The notes: generated from the letters alone by a model not told the origin. A DNA stretch of 64,000 bases from Dendrobium chrysotoxum (GCA_019925795.1 CM034312.1:76759528-76823527); one strand, 5' to 3'. Counted from the stretch's first letter, positions 45,035 through 56,899 are shown. Made by a program: numbers and translations.

Positions 45035-46754
45035 TGTGAGAACTCTTGAAAAAAAAAATTCGTGCAGGTTAGTCCCGGACGAACCTGTACGAACTGAGAA
45101 AATCAAATTTTTTGTGCAGTTCGTACCGTACGAACCTGGAGCCATCTGTACGAACCGTATGTACGAACTGAACAAAATTTTTACAGAGCCGGTCGTCCAG
45201 TAATTTCGTCCGGGACGAATGACACGATCATCCGGGGCGAACTGAAAAGATCTCAGCCCATTAAATATCTCAGCCGTTGGATTGAAGAGAGAAAAACGGC
45301 TAGAGAGAGAAAGATAAGGAAAAAGAGAAGGAAATCCGCGTTTTGGGCGACTTTGGTCCGTTTTCGTCCGTCGTCGAAGTTGGGAAAGTTGATCAACTCG
45401 AGGTAAGGCACATTATGCCTATCTCAATTTTCAGAAATGTGAATTTTGACAGATTTTCTGATTAAAATTGTGTTTCCGTTAGCGAAAAACGGGTATAACT
45501 TTGCACTGGTAAAACTTTGACCGCGTAACTTTTGGTATATTGTCAAGATTGTTATTATGCACATTTTGACTATTTTCTGGAAAATTTTCATCGGGTATTT
45601 TGAAATCTGTGAGATTTTTATCGAACAGAAAATTTTCTGGATGTCGAAAAATAGTGCTACAGTACAATGAAAGTCTTGAAACGATGTTGTGCATGATCTC
45701 TGGTAATTTGGAAATGTTCTGAAACTGTGAATTTTGATTCGTTGGATTTTCTGTTGTCTGCCGTTATACTGTCTGACTGCATTTTGATGCGTATTTAATT
45801 TCTTTGAAAATGATATGATTGATGCTTTATATGATTGAACGCTCAGAAGGGAGACATAAGGGGCCAGAATCCTTTGAGATTCTGTCTGTGTCTGGGAAGG
45901 GAGGCATAAGGGGCCAGAATCCTTTGAGGTTCTGTTTGGGTCCGGGAATATGAAAATGAATTCTGATCTGATAATCTGATATGTTCTGGTGCTGTAAGCA
46001 CAAAGGGAGACATAAGGGGCCAGAATCCTTTGAGATTTTGTCTGTGTCTGGGAAGGGAGGAATAAGGGGCCAGAATCCTTTGAGATTCTGTCTGTGTCAG
46101 GGATACGTTATATGATATGTGATCTGAAATGTGATTTGATATGTGATCTGATATGTGATTTGAAATACGATTCTGTGATTTGATTTGTATGATTCTGTGA
46201 GATGAATTTGATTCAATTTCCGATGATTGCTGTGATAAGATGATTTCTGTGGTGTGATGAATTCTGTTTATGTTCTGATAATTTTTGTGATAATATCTGA
46301 ACTCTATTTGATGCTTTGAATTCCGTGCTTTATTTTGAGATTTCAGTTTTGTGTTTGGATCTGAGAATTTAGATCGGCTAGTGTGATCTTGCTGAGCTGT
46401 TAGCTCACTGTGGTTATCTTCATGGTTTTCAGGTTCTGGGAAAGGGAAGGAAGTGTCAGACTAGCCGTTCAGGATCTGAATTGCAGTCATAGGTACTTTT
46501 GTACTTTTGATTTTTGTACAGTCATGGTTATGTTACTTTTCTGTTTATAGCCATGCACTGTAGTGTACATTATTTTTGATGAAAGAAAGAAGAAAGAATG
46601 GATGAGTTTTCCGTACACTTGGATGTTTGTAGCAGCTCTGTGGTTCTATAATTCGTTGAAAAGAAAAAGAAAAGCAATTCCAAAGCTAGATCCTGGGGTT
46701 TTCTGTCGCAACCTAACACGATAGGATCAGTTTTTATCGCGTTGGGTTGTGACA
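45035..46754 (+). repeat. Gypsy 5' LTR
   Basis: 1,720 bp with TG...CA termini. The first 200 bp contain repeated TACGAAC and GGACGAA words. At 45,849-46,103 there are four copies of a roughly 50-bp unit, each with the 7-bp stem CAGAATC/GATTCTG around CTTTGA (variants in some copies). Confidence 0.95.
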
Positions 46755-46761
46755 ATCTTTT

Positions 46762-46773
46762 TGGTATCAGAGC
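46762..46773 (+). other. Gypsy primer-binding site (tRNA-Met type)
   Basis: TGGTATCAGAGC lies 7 bp after the LTR end, the typical distance for plant gypsy elements. Confidence 0.93.
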
Positions 46774-46902
46774 TTTAGTTTTGGAATTCGATCGTAAGAC
46801 AGAGCTATAGGCATTGATCTGTAAGTCTGGTGGGGTAGTTTTGGGTTGTTTGCGTGTTTATTATTTTTGTTTTATGTGCATAGTTCCGTATTCTGTGTGA
46901 TC

Positions 46903-47760
46903 ATGAATCCGTCAGATCCGGATATGACCGATGGACAAAGTGCTAATCAGGCAGCTCCTGTATATAGTTCTGCTCCCACAGTTGGTTCCGATACAGTTTC
47001 ACAGTTTGCTACTTTGATAGCCCAGATGATGGGTGAGGCACAGAGCAGAGTTCCTGTTGCCAGATTTGAAGAGGTAGACAGACATCTACAAATATTTTTG
47101 AGATTGAAACCCCCAAGATTTGAAGGTACTGTTGTGCCTAGAGAGGCAGAGGACTGGTTGAGGAGATTGGAAAAGATATTTGATAGTATGCAGTGTCCTT
47201 CTGAGAGAAAGGTACCGTTAGCAGTTTTTCTATTAGATGGTGAGGCAGAGCGCTGGTGGATGGGAGGAGTTTTCTGATGTGTTTTGAGCCTGGTTTGTAC
47301 CCCTTTTCTGCAAGACAGCAAATGTAGGAGACTTTTCTGAGGTTGGTTCAGGGGAGCAAAACAGTTATGCAATATGAGGCAGAGTTCACTGCTTTTGCTA
47401 GATATGCTCCACAGTTGGTGAGCACTCCTGCAGAGAAGTGCTATTGGTTTTTCAGAGGACTTCGAGATAGTTTGAGGCAACCACTGGTACCATTTCACAT
47501 TTTTGATTTCTCTGAGCTTGTGGAGAGAGCCAGACTGATAGAAAATGATCTGATGGCTACTCAGCAGCGGTGGACTGCTAGTAGAAAGAGATTCAGTGGT
47601 GATACTTCAGGTAGTAGTTTCCCTGAAAAGAAGAACAGAATTGTATCTGGAGATTCCAAAAGAAGTGGACAGTCAGTATCAGCAGTAGTTTCTGGTAGTG
47701 GCAGTGTGGCCAGTTCTGGTTCTGTCAGTGGAGCACCCGTGTGCTAGAATTGTGGATGGC
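46903..47760 (+). pseudogene. Gypsy gag, frameshifted
   Basis: The first part (from the ATG at 46,903) contains the gag core motif PPRFEGTVVPREAEDWLRRLEKIF and AERWW, and stops at 47,275-47,277. The second part continues in another frame from about 47,340 with the QYEAEFTAFARYAP and FFRGLRDSLR motifs, then a Ser-rich tail to TAG at 47,745. The lost stretch between them includes a frame change. Capsid is therefore not made intact. Confidence 0.88.
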
Positions 47761-49722
47761 GACATTTTGGCCAGTGTTATGACTGGTCAGTGTTTCAAAT
47801 GTGGTCAGACAGGACATCGGATAGCAAAGTGTCCACAAGTCGGATTTGACCAACGATCTGAGTTCAGATCCGAGAGTTTTGTTAGACCGACCTTCCAGCC
47901 GATGATAGTTTCTCCCCGTACTGTTTCTAAAGGATCATCTGGTAGAGCTAGTGGTTCAGGTTTTGTGGCAAGGAGACCACCCAGAGGTAATCAGAGGGAA
48001 CCTAGTAGTTCTGTAGCTCCAGCTCCAGTTCAGCCACGTGTGTACAGTTTGAATCAACAAGAGGCTCGAGATGCTTCAGATGTGGTGACAGGTACGGTTT
48101 ACATTTCTGAACATCCCTGTCGCATTTTATTTGATTATGGGGCTAGTCATTCATTCATTTCTGAGCGTTGTTTTGATGTTTTGCAACTGAATTCAGTCCC
48201 GTTACCTATTTCTCTTTCTGTTATTTTGCTGGCTGGAGATACTATGATAGCCCGAAAGTTTTGTTTATGTGAGATTGAAATTTCTGATAAGAAGTGGGAG
48301 TCTTGTTTGATTTTGTTGCCGATTTCTTCGTATGATGTGATTTTGGGTATGAATTGGCTGAGTTTGTATAGGGCTCAAATTGATTGTTTGAAGAAGCGGG
48401 TTACATTATTTATGGGCAGTAAATGTTGTGTATTTCAAGGATTGAGAGGTGTTTTATCCTGTCTGATTTCTGTATTGGAAGTGAGAAGATTGTGGAAGAA
48501 GGGTTGTATGGTGTTTTTGGCATCAGTCAGGGATATGAATATAGATGCGGGTTCTATTTCTGACATCCCAGTAGTACGAAACTTTTTGGATGTATTTCCT
48601 GAGGAGTTAGTCGGTTTGCCTCCGGACAGAGATGTTGAGTTCTACATTGATGTATTTTCGGGTACGGCCCCGATATCAAAAGCTCCATATAGGATGGCAC
48701 TAAAGGAACTTGCAGAATTAAAAGTTCAGCTTCAGGAGTTGGTTGATAGAGGATTCTTACGTCCTAGTGTTTCACATTGGGGAGCACCTGTTTTATTTGT
48801 AAAGAAAAAGGACGGTACGGTGCGTATGTGTGTTGACTACAGAGAGCTGAATAAAGTTACAATCAAGAATAAGTATCCATTGCCATGGATTGATGATCTA
48901 TTTGATCAACTTGCTGGATGTTCTGTATTCTCAAAGATTGATTTGCGATCTGGTTACTATCAGGTAAAGGTAAGAGAAGTTGATGTGATGAAAACAGCTT
49001 TTAGCACTCGATACAGACACTATGAGTTTTTGGTTATGCCAATTGGGTTGACGAATGCACCAGCTGTTTTTATGGATTTGATGAACAGAGTGTTCAAAGA
49101 ATATCTTGATCAATTTGTAATTATTTTTATAGACGATATTCTGGTATATTCTGCTTCTGAGGAAGATCACGCCAGACATTTGAAAACTGTATTAGAGACT
49201 CTGAGGCAGCATCAGTTGTATGCAAAATTCTTCAAATGTGAGTTCTGGCTAAGAAGCATTTCTTTTCTGGGGCATGTAGTGAGCGGTGAAGGTATTTATT
49301 TTGATCCCCAGAAAATTCAAGCAGTTGCTAATTGGCCAAGGCCTACTACGGTGTTTGAGGTACGCAGTTTCTTGGTTATGGCTGGATATTATAGGAAGTT
49401 TGTGAAGGGCTTTTCTCAGTTTTCTGCACCTTTGACGAGATTGACTCAGAAGTCAGTAGCTTTTGTTTGGACACCAGAGTGTGAAGCGGCTTTTCAGAGA
49501 TTGAAAGATTGTTTGACTTCTGCTCCAATGTTAGCACTTCCATCTGATACGGAAGGATTCCAAGTATTCAGTGACGCTTCATTAAAAGGTTTGGGATGTG
49601 TTTTAATGCAGCATGGTCGGGTAATGGCTTATGCTTCACGATAATTAAAACCACATGAAAAGAATTATCCGACACATGATTTAGAGTTGGCAGCTGTTGT
49701 ATTTGCTCTAAGGATTTGACGT
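47748..49722 (+). pseudogene. Gypsy zinc knuckle, protease, reverse transcriptase and start of RNase H
   Basis: An open frame to 49,644 contains the knuckle CFKCGQTGHRIAKC. The protease box is FDYGASHSFI (catalytic triplet D-Y-G at 48,133-48,141 instead of the usual D-S/T-G, so probably inactive). The RT domain has VDYRELNKVT, the KYPLP motif, and catalytic FIDD at 49,126-49,137. RNase H begins FSDASLKGLGCVL. It ends at TAA 49,642, where the family normally has Gln, and a TGA follows at 49,717 where Trp is usual. Confidence 0.92.
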
Positions 49723-51000
49723 CATTACTTGTATGGAGTCAGATGTGAGATTTTCTCAGATCATAAGAGTTTAAAGTACATATTCACTCAGAAGGATCTG
49801 AATTTGAGGCAAAGAAGATGGCTTGAGTTGATTAAGGATTATGATCTGACTATACAATATCAGCCTGATAAGGCTAATGTGGTGGCAGATGCTTTGAGCA
49901 GGAAGTCTTCTGGCTTATCATGTGCATATCTAACTTCTGATGAATATCTGATACGAGATATGGAAAGACTACAAATAGAGGTAATATCTCCTACTGATTC
50001 TGGAAGAATAACTCAGATGATCATTCAATCCTCTTTAGAAAAAAAGATTCATGAAGCTCAGAAATTAAATGTTGAATATTCAAAGTTGATTGATCAGATC
50101 AAGTCTGGTAAGAAACCTGAATTACGAATTTCTGATTCCGATATTATTTTCTGTGAGAATAGACTTTGGGTCCCTAATTCTGAAAATCTGAGACAAGAGA
50201 TTCTGCACGAGGCTCATTATTCAGGTTACACTATTCATCCAGGAAGTGGTAAGATGTACGGAGATATGAAAAGTATGTTTTGGTGGCCTGGATTGAAAAA
50301 GGATATAGTGGAGTTTGTTTCAAAATGTGAAGCCTGTCAGTTAGTGAAGGCAGAACACCAGCGACTGGGAGGTCTTTTGCAGTCATTGCCTATTCCTGAG
50401 TGGAAATGGGAAGAGATAACAATGGATTTTGCTATGGGTTTCCCCATATCAAGGCAAGGACATGATGCTATTTGGGTTATTGTAGATCGACTGACGAAGT
50501 CTGCCCATTTTCTTCCGATTAGATAGACAGATTCGGTAGACAAGTTGGCACAGATCTATGTTAAAGAAATTATCAGATTACATGGTGTGCCGAAAGTAAT
50601 TGTCTCTGATCGGGATGACAAATTTACCTCCAGACTATGGAGAGGAATTCAGCAAGGATTGGGCACGAAGTTGCATTTCAGTACGGCTTTTTATCCGCAG
50701 ACTGACGGACAGTTTGAAAGGACTATTCAGGTACTGGAAGATCTTTTGAGATTGTGTGTTTTGGATTTTGGAGGCAGTTGGGAAGATCATATCCCACTGA
50801 TAGAATTTGCATATAATAATAGTTATCAGTCCAGTATTGGTATGGCTCCATACGAAGCTCTGTACGGCAGAAAGTGTAGAACTCCTTTGACTTTGACAGA
50901 AGTGGGAGATAGACAAGTGATGGGTTCAGCTTTTGTGGATGATACTGTGATGAAGATCAATCTGATTAAAGAAAAGTTGAAATCTACACAAGATAGATAA
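49723..51000 (+). pseudogene. Gypsy RNase H end and integrase, two stops
   Basis: Continues the RT frame: FSDHKSLKYIFTQKDLN, ADALSRK, then the integrase zinc domain (H...H, C-x2-C in KCEACQ) and the core with acidic residues in TMDFAMGFP, VSDRDDKF and DGQFERTIQ. TAG at 50,524-50,526 cuts the frame between the first two acidic residues, and TAA at 50,998 ends it. Apart from these stops the domain is well conserved. Confidence 0.9.
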
Positions 51001-51457
51001 TAGAAGTATTACAATCAGAAGCACAGAGGTTGAATTTTAGGTTGGTGATCTTGTATATGTCAAAGTCAGTCCGATGAAAGGCGTTAGCAGATTTGGAAGA
51101 ATGAGCAAACTCAGTCCAAGGTATGTTGGACCTTTTGAAATCATTGAGAAGATTGGAAATTCTGCTTACAGGGTATTATTACCTGAACAGATGTCTGATA
51201 TACATAATGTGTTTCATGTGTCAACTCTGAGAAAGTTGATATCTGATTCCGGGAAGAAATTATCTGCTAACGATGTTCAAGTTCAGGCAGATCTACAATA
51301 CAAAGAAGAACCTGAAAGAATTTTAGCTTATGATGTAAGAAAGTTGAGAAGTAAACAGATTCCTATAGTTAAGGTGCAGTGGAAGCATAGAACAGCTAGA
51401 TAGGCTACTTGGGAGAAGGAATCTGATATAAGACAGTTATATCCAAGTCTGTTCTGA
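51001..51457 (+). pseudogene. Gypsy integrase tail with chromodomain-like end
   Basis: In a shifted frame: LSPRYVGPFEIIEKIG, HNVFHVSTLRK, then ILAYDVRKLRSKQIPIVKVQW, which resembles the chromodomain of Tekay/Del-type chromoviruses. A TAG (51,401-51,403) interrupts the frame before ATWEKE, and the natural end is TGA at about 51,455. Confidence 0.82.
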
Positions 51458-51496
51458 CTCCGTTTGTTTTGGCAATATCGAGGACGATATTGTTCT

Positions 51497-51509
51497 GAAG
51501 GTGGGTAGA
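51497..51509 (+). other. Gypsy polypurine tract (probable)
   Basis: GAAGGTGGGTAGA directly precedes the TG of the 3' LTR. Two pyrimidines interrupt it, so the exact primer is uncertain. Confidence 0.6.
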
Positions 51510-51510
51510 T

Positions 51511-53254
51511 TGTGAGAACTCTTGAAAAAAAAAATTCGTGCAGGTTAGTCCCGGACGAACCTATACGAACTGTCTGTACGAACTGAGAAAATCAAATTTT
51601 TTGTGCAGTTCGTACCGTACGAACCTGGAGCCATCTGTACGAACCGTATGTACGAACTGAACAAAATTTTTACAGAGCCGGTGGTCCAGTAATTTCGTCC
51701 GGGACGAATGACACGATCGTCCGGGACGAACTGAAAAGATCTCAGCCCATTAAATATCTCAGTCGTTGGATTGAAGAGAGAGAAACGGCTAGAGAGAGAA
51801 AGAGAAGGAAAAAGAGAAGGAAATCCGCGTTTTGGGCGACTTCGGTCCGTTTTTGTCCGTCGTCGCAGTTGGGAAAGTTGATCAACTCGAGGTAAGGCAC
51901 ATTATGCCTATCTCAATTTTCAGAAATGTGAATTTTGACGGATTTTCTGATTAAAATTGTGTTTCCGTTAGCGAAAAACGGGTATAACTTTGCACTGGTA
52001 AAACTTTTACCGCGTAACTTTTGGTATGTTGTCGAGATTGTTATTATGCACATTTTGACTATTTTCTAGAAAATTTTCATCGGGTATTTTGAAATCTGTG
52101 GGATTTTTATCGAACAGAAAATTTTCTAGATGTCGAAAAATAGTGCTACAGTACAATGAAAGTCAAACGATGATGTGCATGATCTCTGGTAATTTGGAAA
52201 TGTTCTGAAACTGTGAATTTTGATTCGTTGGATTTTCTGTTGTCTGCCGTTATACTGTCTGACTGCATTTTGATGCGTATTTGATTTCTTTGAAAATGAT
52301 ATGATTGATGCTTTATATGATTGAACGCTCAGAAGGGAGACATAATGGGCCAGAATCCTTTGAGATTCTGTCTGTGTCTGGGAAGGGAGGCATAAGGGGC
52401 CAGAATCCTTTGAGATTCTGTCTGGGTCCGGGAATATGAAAATGAATTCTGATCTGATAATCTGATATGTTCTGGTGCTGTAAGCACAAAGGAAGACATA
52501 AGGGGCCAGAATCCTTTGAGATTCTGTCTGTGTTTGGGAAGGGAGGCATAAGGGGCCAGAATCCTCTGAGATTCTGTCTATGTCAGGGATACGTCATATG
52601 ATATGTGATCTGAAATGTGATTTGATATGTGATCTGATATGTGATTTGAAATACGATTCTGTGATGTGATTTGTATGATTCTGTGAGATGAATTTGATTC
52701 AATTTCCGATGATTGCTGTGATAAGATGATTTCTGTGGTGTGATGAATTCTGTTTATGTTCTGATAATTTTTGTGATAATATCTGAACTCTATTTGATGC
52801 TTTGAATTCCGTGCTTTGTTTTGAGATTTCAGTTTTGTGTTTGGATCTGAGAATTTAGATCGGCTAGTGTGATCTTGCTGAGCTGTTAGCTCACTGTGGT
52901 TATCTTCATGGTTTTCAGGTTCTGGGAAAGGGAAGGAAGTGTCAGACTAGCCGTTCAGGATCTGAATTGCAGTCATAGGTATTTTTGTACTTTTGATTTT
53001 TGTACAGTCATGGCTAGGTTACTTTTCTGTTATGTACTTTCTGTTTATAGCCATGTACTGTAGTGTACATTATTTTTGATGAAAGAAAGAAGAAAGAATG
53101 GATGAGTTTTCTGTACACTTGGATGTTTGTAGCAGCTCTGTGGTTCTATAATTCGTTGAAAAGAAAAAGAAAAGCAATTCCAAAGCTAGATCCTGGGGTT
53201 TTCTGTCGCAACCTAACACGATAGGATCAGTTCTTATCGCGTTGGGTTGTGACA
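51511..53254 (+). repeat. Gypsy 3' LTR
   Basis: 1,744-bp copy of the 5' LTR. Indels visible: extra 'tgtctgtacgaac' near 51,569, a shorter segment near 52,163, and an extra 'gttatgtactttct' near 53,030. The four stem-loop units are kept at about 52,331-52,585. Confidence 0.95.
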
Positions 53255-55154
53255 ATGTGAGCTGAAGAGGTTTTCATATTTATCCACCTCTACAAACTGT
53301 TGCAGAGAGTGGATGGATTTCGCTTTAAGCAGTTGATAGTTGGATTTCAGTTTTAAATATTTTAGGAGTTTTGATGATTTTTTGGATTTTTAGATTTTGG
53401 ATGGCATTTTGAATTATTTGGAATGGACCCTTCCGGTTGAGATTTGCATTCAGCACGGCCATCATTGGGGTTGACTTTGAAGTCACTTGAAAATATTTGA
53501 ATGTTGTGAAAGTTTGAGGGCATTTTGAACTATTTGAAATTAATCTCTCCGATTGAGGTTTGCGTTCAACACGGCCATCATCGGGGTGATTTTGGGGTCA
53601 TTCACATTTATGGATTAAACATTATCCACTCTGTCGAGCTGCCGACCGAGGATCGGGTTTCGTAGACTTTGCGCTTTTGTAAGTGAATTCTCTTGATTAT
53701 AGGCCTTGAAGGCCTAATATGAACGTATAAAATAAATATCTCGGTCGACCTCGTGACCGTATATTTGTTTGATAGTTCGAGTCGTGTCGACTCCTATCTA
53801 CCTGAATAGAAGGATCGGGCTCGAACCTGAATTCACTTATTAACCCGCGCAGCACTCTGGGCGTCACGTGTGTACCAATAACACGCTTGCTGGGGCCCAT
53901 GCGGGTTATGATTATATTTACCCCTTTTGTGTTTCTATGTGTATACAAATAAGGTGCACATGTGTGGGGGTACTTTTAGAATATTTGTAAACGCCTTCTG
54001 TCTGCTTGCACGGATGTTGCAGATCTGGTGGCGTATTGTAGCAGCTTCTAAACTGAGTTGTTCGCTGCTTTGCACAGGTAGACTGTCGTGCACTACTTGC
54101 TTTCTGCAGGTAGATCGTAGTGCACTAACAAATCTCCTGCTTTGCATTTGTAGATGCCTGCATTCGTTGTAGGCTTCTGCGTTAACCTATAGAGGGTTTG
54201 TATTTGCTACAACTCTTTTATATTTACATCGTAGGTAGCATGTTGTGCGCAAGGCAGGTCTCTTACAACAACTCGTAGGAGCTCGTATTTGTTGCAACAT
54301 TTCAATATTTGTTCGTAGGAGGTATGTTGGATACACGACCATTGTTCATCAAGGAACTTGCAAGTCTCAATAATCTTATCCAACTTATTATCCAACTTAA
54401 TGTCCAGGACCCGGTTGAACTAAGATTCGTTCACTCCATAATGATCTGATCTGGCTTTCTATTCCCCAGAACTCGTATAGAAATTAGTGGGACAACTCCT
54501 TGATCATCGTATAGGAATTAGTGGGCAATTCCTTGATTATGTTATCATTATTATCTGTTGCTGTTGGCTTCAATAAAGGATCAATCTTTTGAATCTTGGA
54601 TGACTGTATGTTTACTGATGTTCTGTACTTCGAAATCAGTGACTGATGTCCTGAAAATCATTCTTTTTAAGACCTACGGCATTGTGGATTTCTACAAGAC
54701 GTAGCGTCCATAGTTAAGTAGTTGGCCTTTAAGATAAGCTGAGGTATTTGGGTGCTCTTGTTATTTCCAGTGTTCGTCGATGTCAGGACTGTTTTCTTCC
54801 CGAGTATAAGATCAAGAAGAGATTTTGGAACACCAGGAAGTTTAGTTCGAATTTACTCAAACATCTCTTTACCGCAGCATCGAGTTGTCTTCATACCTAA
54901 CGTACTTGCAGCATCTCAATCACCGCTGCTGCAGGTATCTGACTGTTGGATGATTCGTATTCATCGTCGATTTCCCTGCACTTGTTGGTTAATGAGTTAC
55001 TGCATCCTCTCATATGTTGATCTTATATCCATCTGCGGATTGATGCTAACTACTGAGTAAATTGTACTTGTCATCAGTTTCCCCATGTATGTTGGTTAGA
55101 AAATTGTCACATTTGCTTCGCATTATCCTTCAATATTCATAGGAATTGTCATGT
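53255..55154 (+). repeat. Family R copy C, core part 2 and 'gtaggt' section
   Basis: Resumes the core after the gypsy TSD: a 'catcattgggg' box, TAATATGAACGTATAAAATA (53,717), and the GGGGCCCATGCGGGTT end (53,892). It then follows copy D closely: TATGTGTATACAAAT (53,936), AAACGCCTTCTGTC (53,989), GTTGCAGATCTGGTGGCGTA. It includes loosely repeated 'gcaggtagatcgtagtgcac' phrases and ends at the copy D duplication CATGT (55,150-55,154). Confidence 0.8.
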
Positions 55155-55684
55155 TGTTGACCCCTACTCTACAGCCAAAGCAAAAAAAAAAAGAATTAAA
55201 AATGCCTAAATGATCACATACCTACCGCTGCCCACGCCGCTGCTACAGTATCCGTTCGTAGTCTGCAACGGCACCGAAAATGTCCATTCCTCGCTTGCGT
55301 GGCTTGCTTCAAGCCCGCCTTCACCACGCCTTTAAAATGCGAACGAAAACAGAGCCTTCGGACTACGACTTCCACGCGAACTCCTCCCCTGTCGCAGAAC
55401 TTCACTTCTTCCTCCCGATCTTTCTACGACCGAGCTCCCCATTGCCGACTTTCTCTCGCTTCCAGCTCCCATACACAACCGAAACTCCTTCTTCCCCAAC
55501 TTCTGACCCGCTGTCGAACTCCAGACACGCAAGACTCCCGATCTCTCCCGTCGCCTCTCCATCCCGACGTCCAAGCCCTATACTCGATCGGTCATCCCAG
55601 CTCTAGATCTCACCTCATCTCTCCCTTAGCCTGCTCTGTCTCAACCCGCCGTCGACTTCCCTAGTCGGATCCCTCTCTAAGCCG

Positions 55685-55686
<2 letters not shown>

Positions 55687-55750
<64 letters not shown>
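55687..55750. repeat. (AG)n microsatellite in copy D
   Basis: 32 AG units. A CT run of similar length occupies the matching place in copy C (62,320-62,380), so the microsatellite is part of the family. Confidence 0.95.
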
Positions 55751-55754
<4 letters not shown>

Positions 55755-56039
55755 ATCCTTCTCATCCGAACCCGCAGCCGTCTCCGAGTCTGTTCCACGA
55801 CATTCCCTCTTCCTGTTGGGGCGGAAGTTATGACATTTCCAATCGGAAGCAACAACGGGAGCTCGTGGGCTGAGAAGGTAATTTCTCCTTTCCAGGTGCT
55901 TCTTCGGCCATATCTTGCAAATCTGATTGCCAAGCAGCCCTTTAGGGCAAGGAAAGAGGAAAATTGAGATTTAACACTAATCCTGTTTAAATTCTGCATA
56001 AATTATGTATAGAGGTTGCATACAAATAGTTGTTTGGCT

Positions 56040-56255
56040 TATTGTAATCGTTCGCAATTAATTGTAATTAGTTAATGTTATTACAATTAATTATAATTAT
56101 TAATTATTAATTATGAGTTGATTACTATTAACACTAATAATTATGATTAATTGATTAATCATAATTAATTATAATTAATTGTAATTAATTATTATGATTA
56201 ATTATTAATAATTATAATTAATTTTAATTAATTGTTAACTAAAATAAAAAAATGC
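56040..56255. repeat. AATTA-rich simple sequence in copy D
   Basis: Loosely periodic TAATTA/AATTAT words. The counterpart in copy C is 61,668-62,010 and in copy B about 33,795-33,895. Confidence 0.8.
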
Positions 56256-56390
56256 TGCAAATGCTTGCTTCTCACTTGCCTCGGTCCACGAGCCAACACC
56301 TCTACCCCGACGCTCGCGAAGGTATAACCCCTCTAAACCCTAAAACTTTGAGAGCTCGATTTTGAAGTCCGCAGCGTGACAAAACAACCA

Positions 56391-56847
56391 CCTATACACG
56401 CTTTTCGTAGCGTGGTGGGAGGAAGTTCGTCGCGATGCTCTCGAAGAATCGGGTAATCACTTCGAGAGCTCATTCCGTCGTTCGCGACGCACCGGCAAAC
56501 CGCCTATACACGCTTTTCGTAGCGTGGTGGGAAGGGAACCCAGTGCGGCGCCTACGACGAAGTGGGTGATCACCTAAAATCTCTTTTTCGGCATTCGCGG
56601 CGCACCGGCAAACCGCCTATACACGCTTTTCGTAGCGTGGTGGGATGGAAAGCCGGTGTGGCGCCTATGGCGAGAAGGGGATATTCATAAGTACCCGCTC
56701 GCGGGGAAATAACTGTGTTTTTCAAACAGGTGCTGTCGAAGACCCATACACGCTTTTCGTAGCGTGGTGGGGGATTGAAGATTTTACACAGCCGCGGTGT
56801 CCTCGAAAGAGCGCACCTACTATACATGCTTTTCTTAGCGTGGTGGG
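56391..56847 (-). repeat. Family R stem-loop array in copy D, five units
   Basis: Five units with plus-strand CACGCTTTTCGTAGCGTG lie at 56,397, 56,509, 56,622 and 56,749, with a variant (CATGCTTTTCTTAGCGTG) at 56,825. Read on the element's own strand each is CCCAC-CACGCT-ACGAAA-AGCGTG-TAT. That gives a 6-bp stem and 6-nt loop, with an outer CCCA/TGGG pair possible in some units. Spacing is 112, 113, 127 and 76 bp, and GCACCGGCAAACCGCC precedes two of them. The frames reading through the array are not considered genes. Confidence 0.85.
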
Positions 56848-56899
56848 AAAGGCCCAGTTTTCCGTAATTTCCCCTAAACGGGGGAGATGTCGGAATGCT

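Larger units (their letters stand above)
45035..53254 (+). mobile_element. Ty3/gypsy retrotransposon (chromovirus-like), complete but disabled
   Basis: 8,220 bp, flanked by ATGTG (45,030-45,034 and 53,255-53,259). LTRs of 1,720 and 1,744 bp start TGTGAGAACTC and end TTGTGACA. They are very similar, the length difference coming from a few small indels, which suggests a recent insertion. The PBS is tRNA-Met type. Order gag-protease-RT-RNase H-integrase-chromodomain-like tail places it in Ty3/gypsy, most like the Tekay/Del chromoviruses (inference). Frames are broken at 47,275, 47,745, 49,642, 49,717, 50,524 and 50,998 and by frameshifts, so it cannot encode a working polyprotein. Confidence 0.96.

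Noticed and set aside
55280..55664. Overlapping 108- and 121-codon frames near the end of copy D
   Set aside because: Ser/Pro/Arg-rich translations of the GC-rich terminal section; the corresponding part of copy C does not keep the frame.
56397..56842. CRISPR-like array (short palindromic repeats with spacers)
   Set aside because: Plant nuclear context, spacers are themselves similar repeats, and there are no cas genes.
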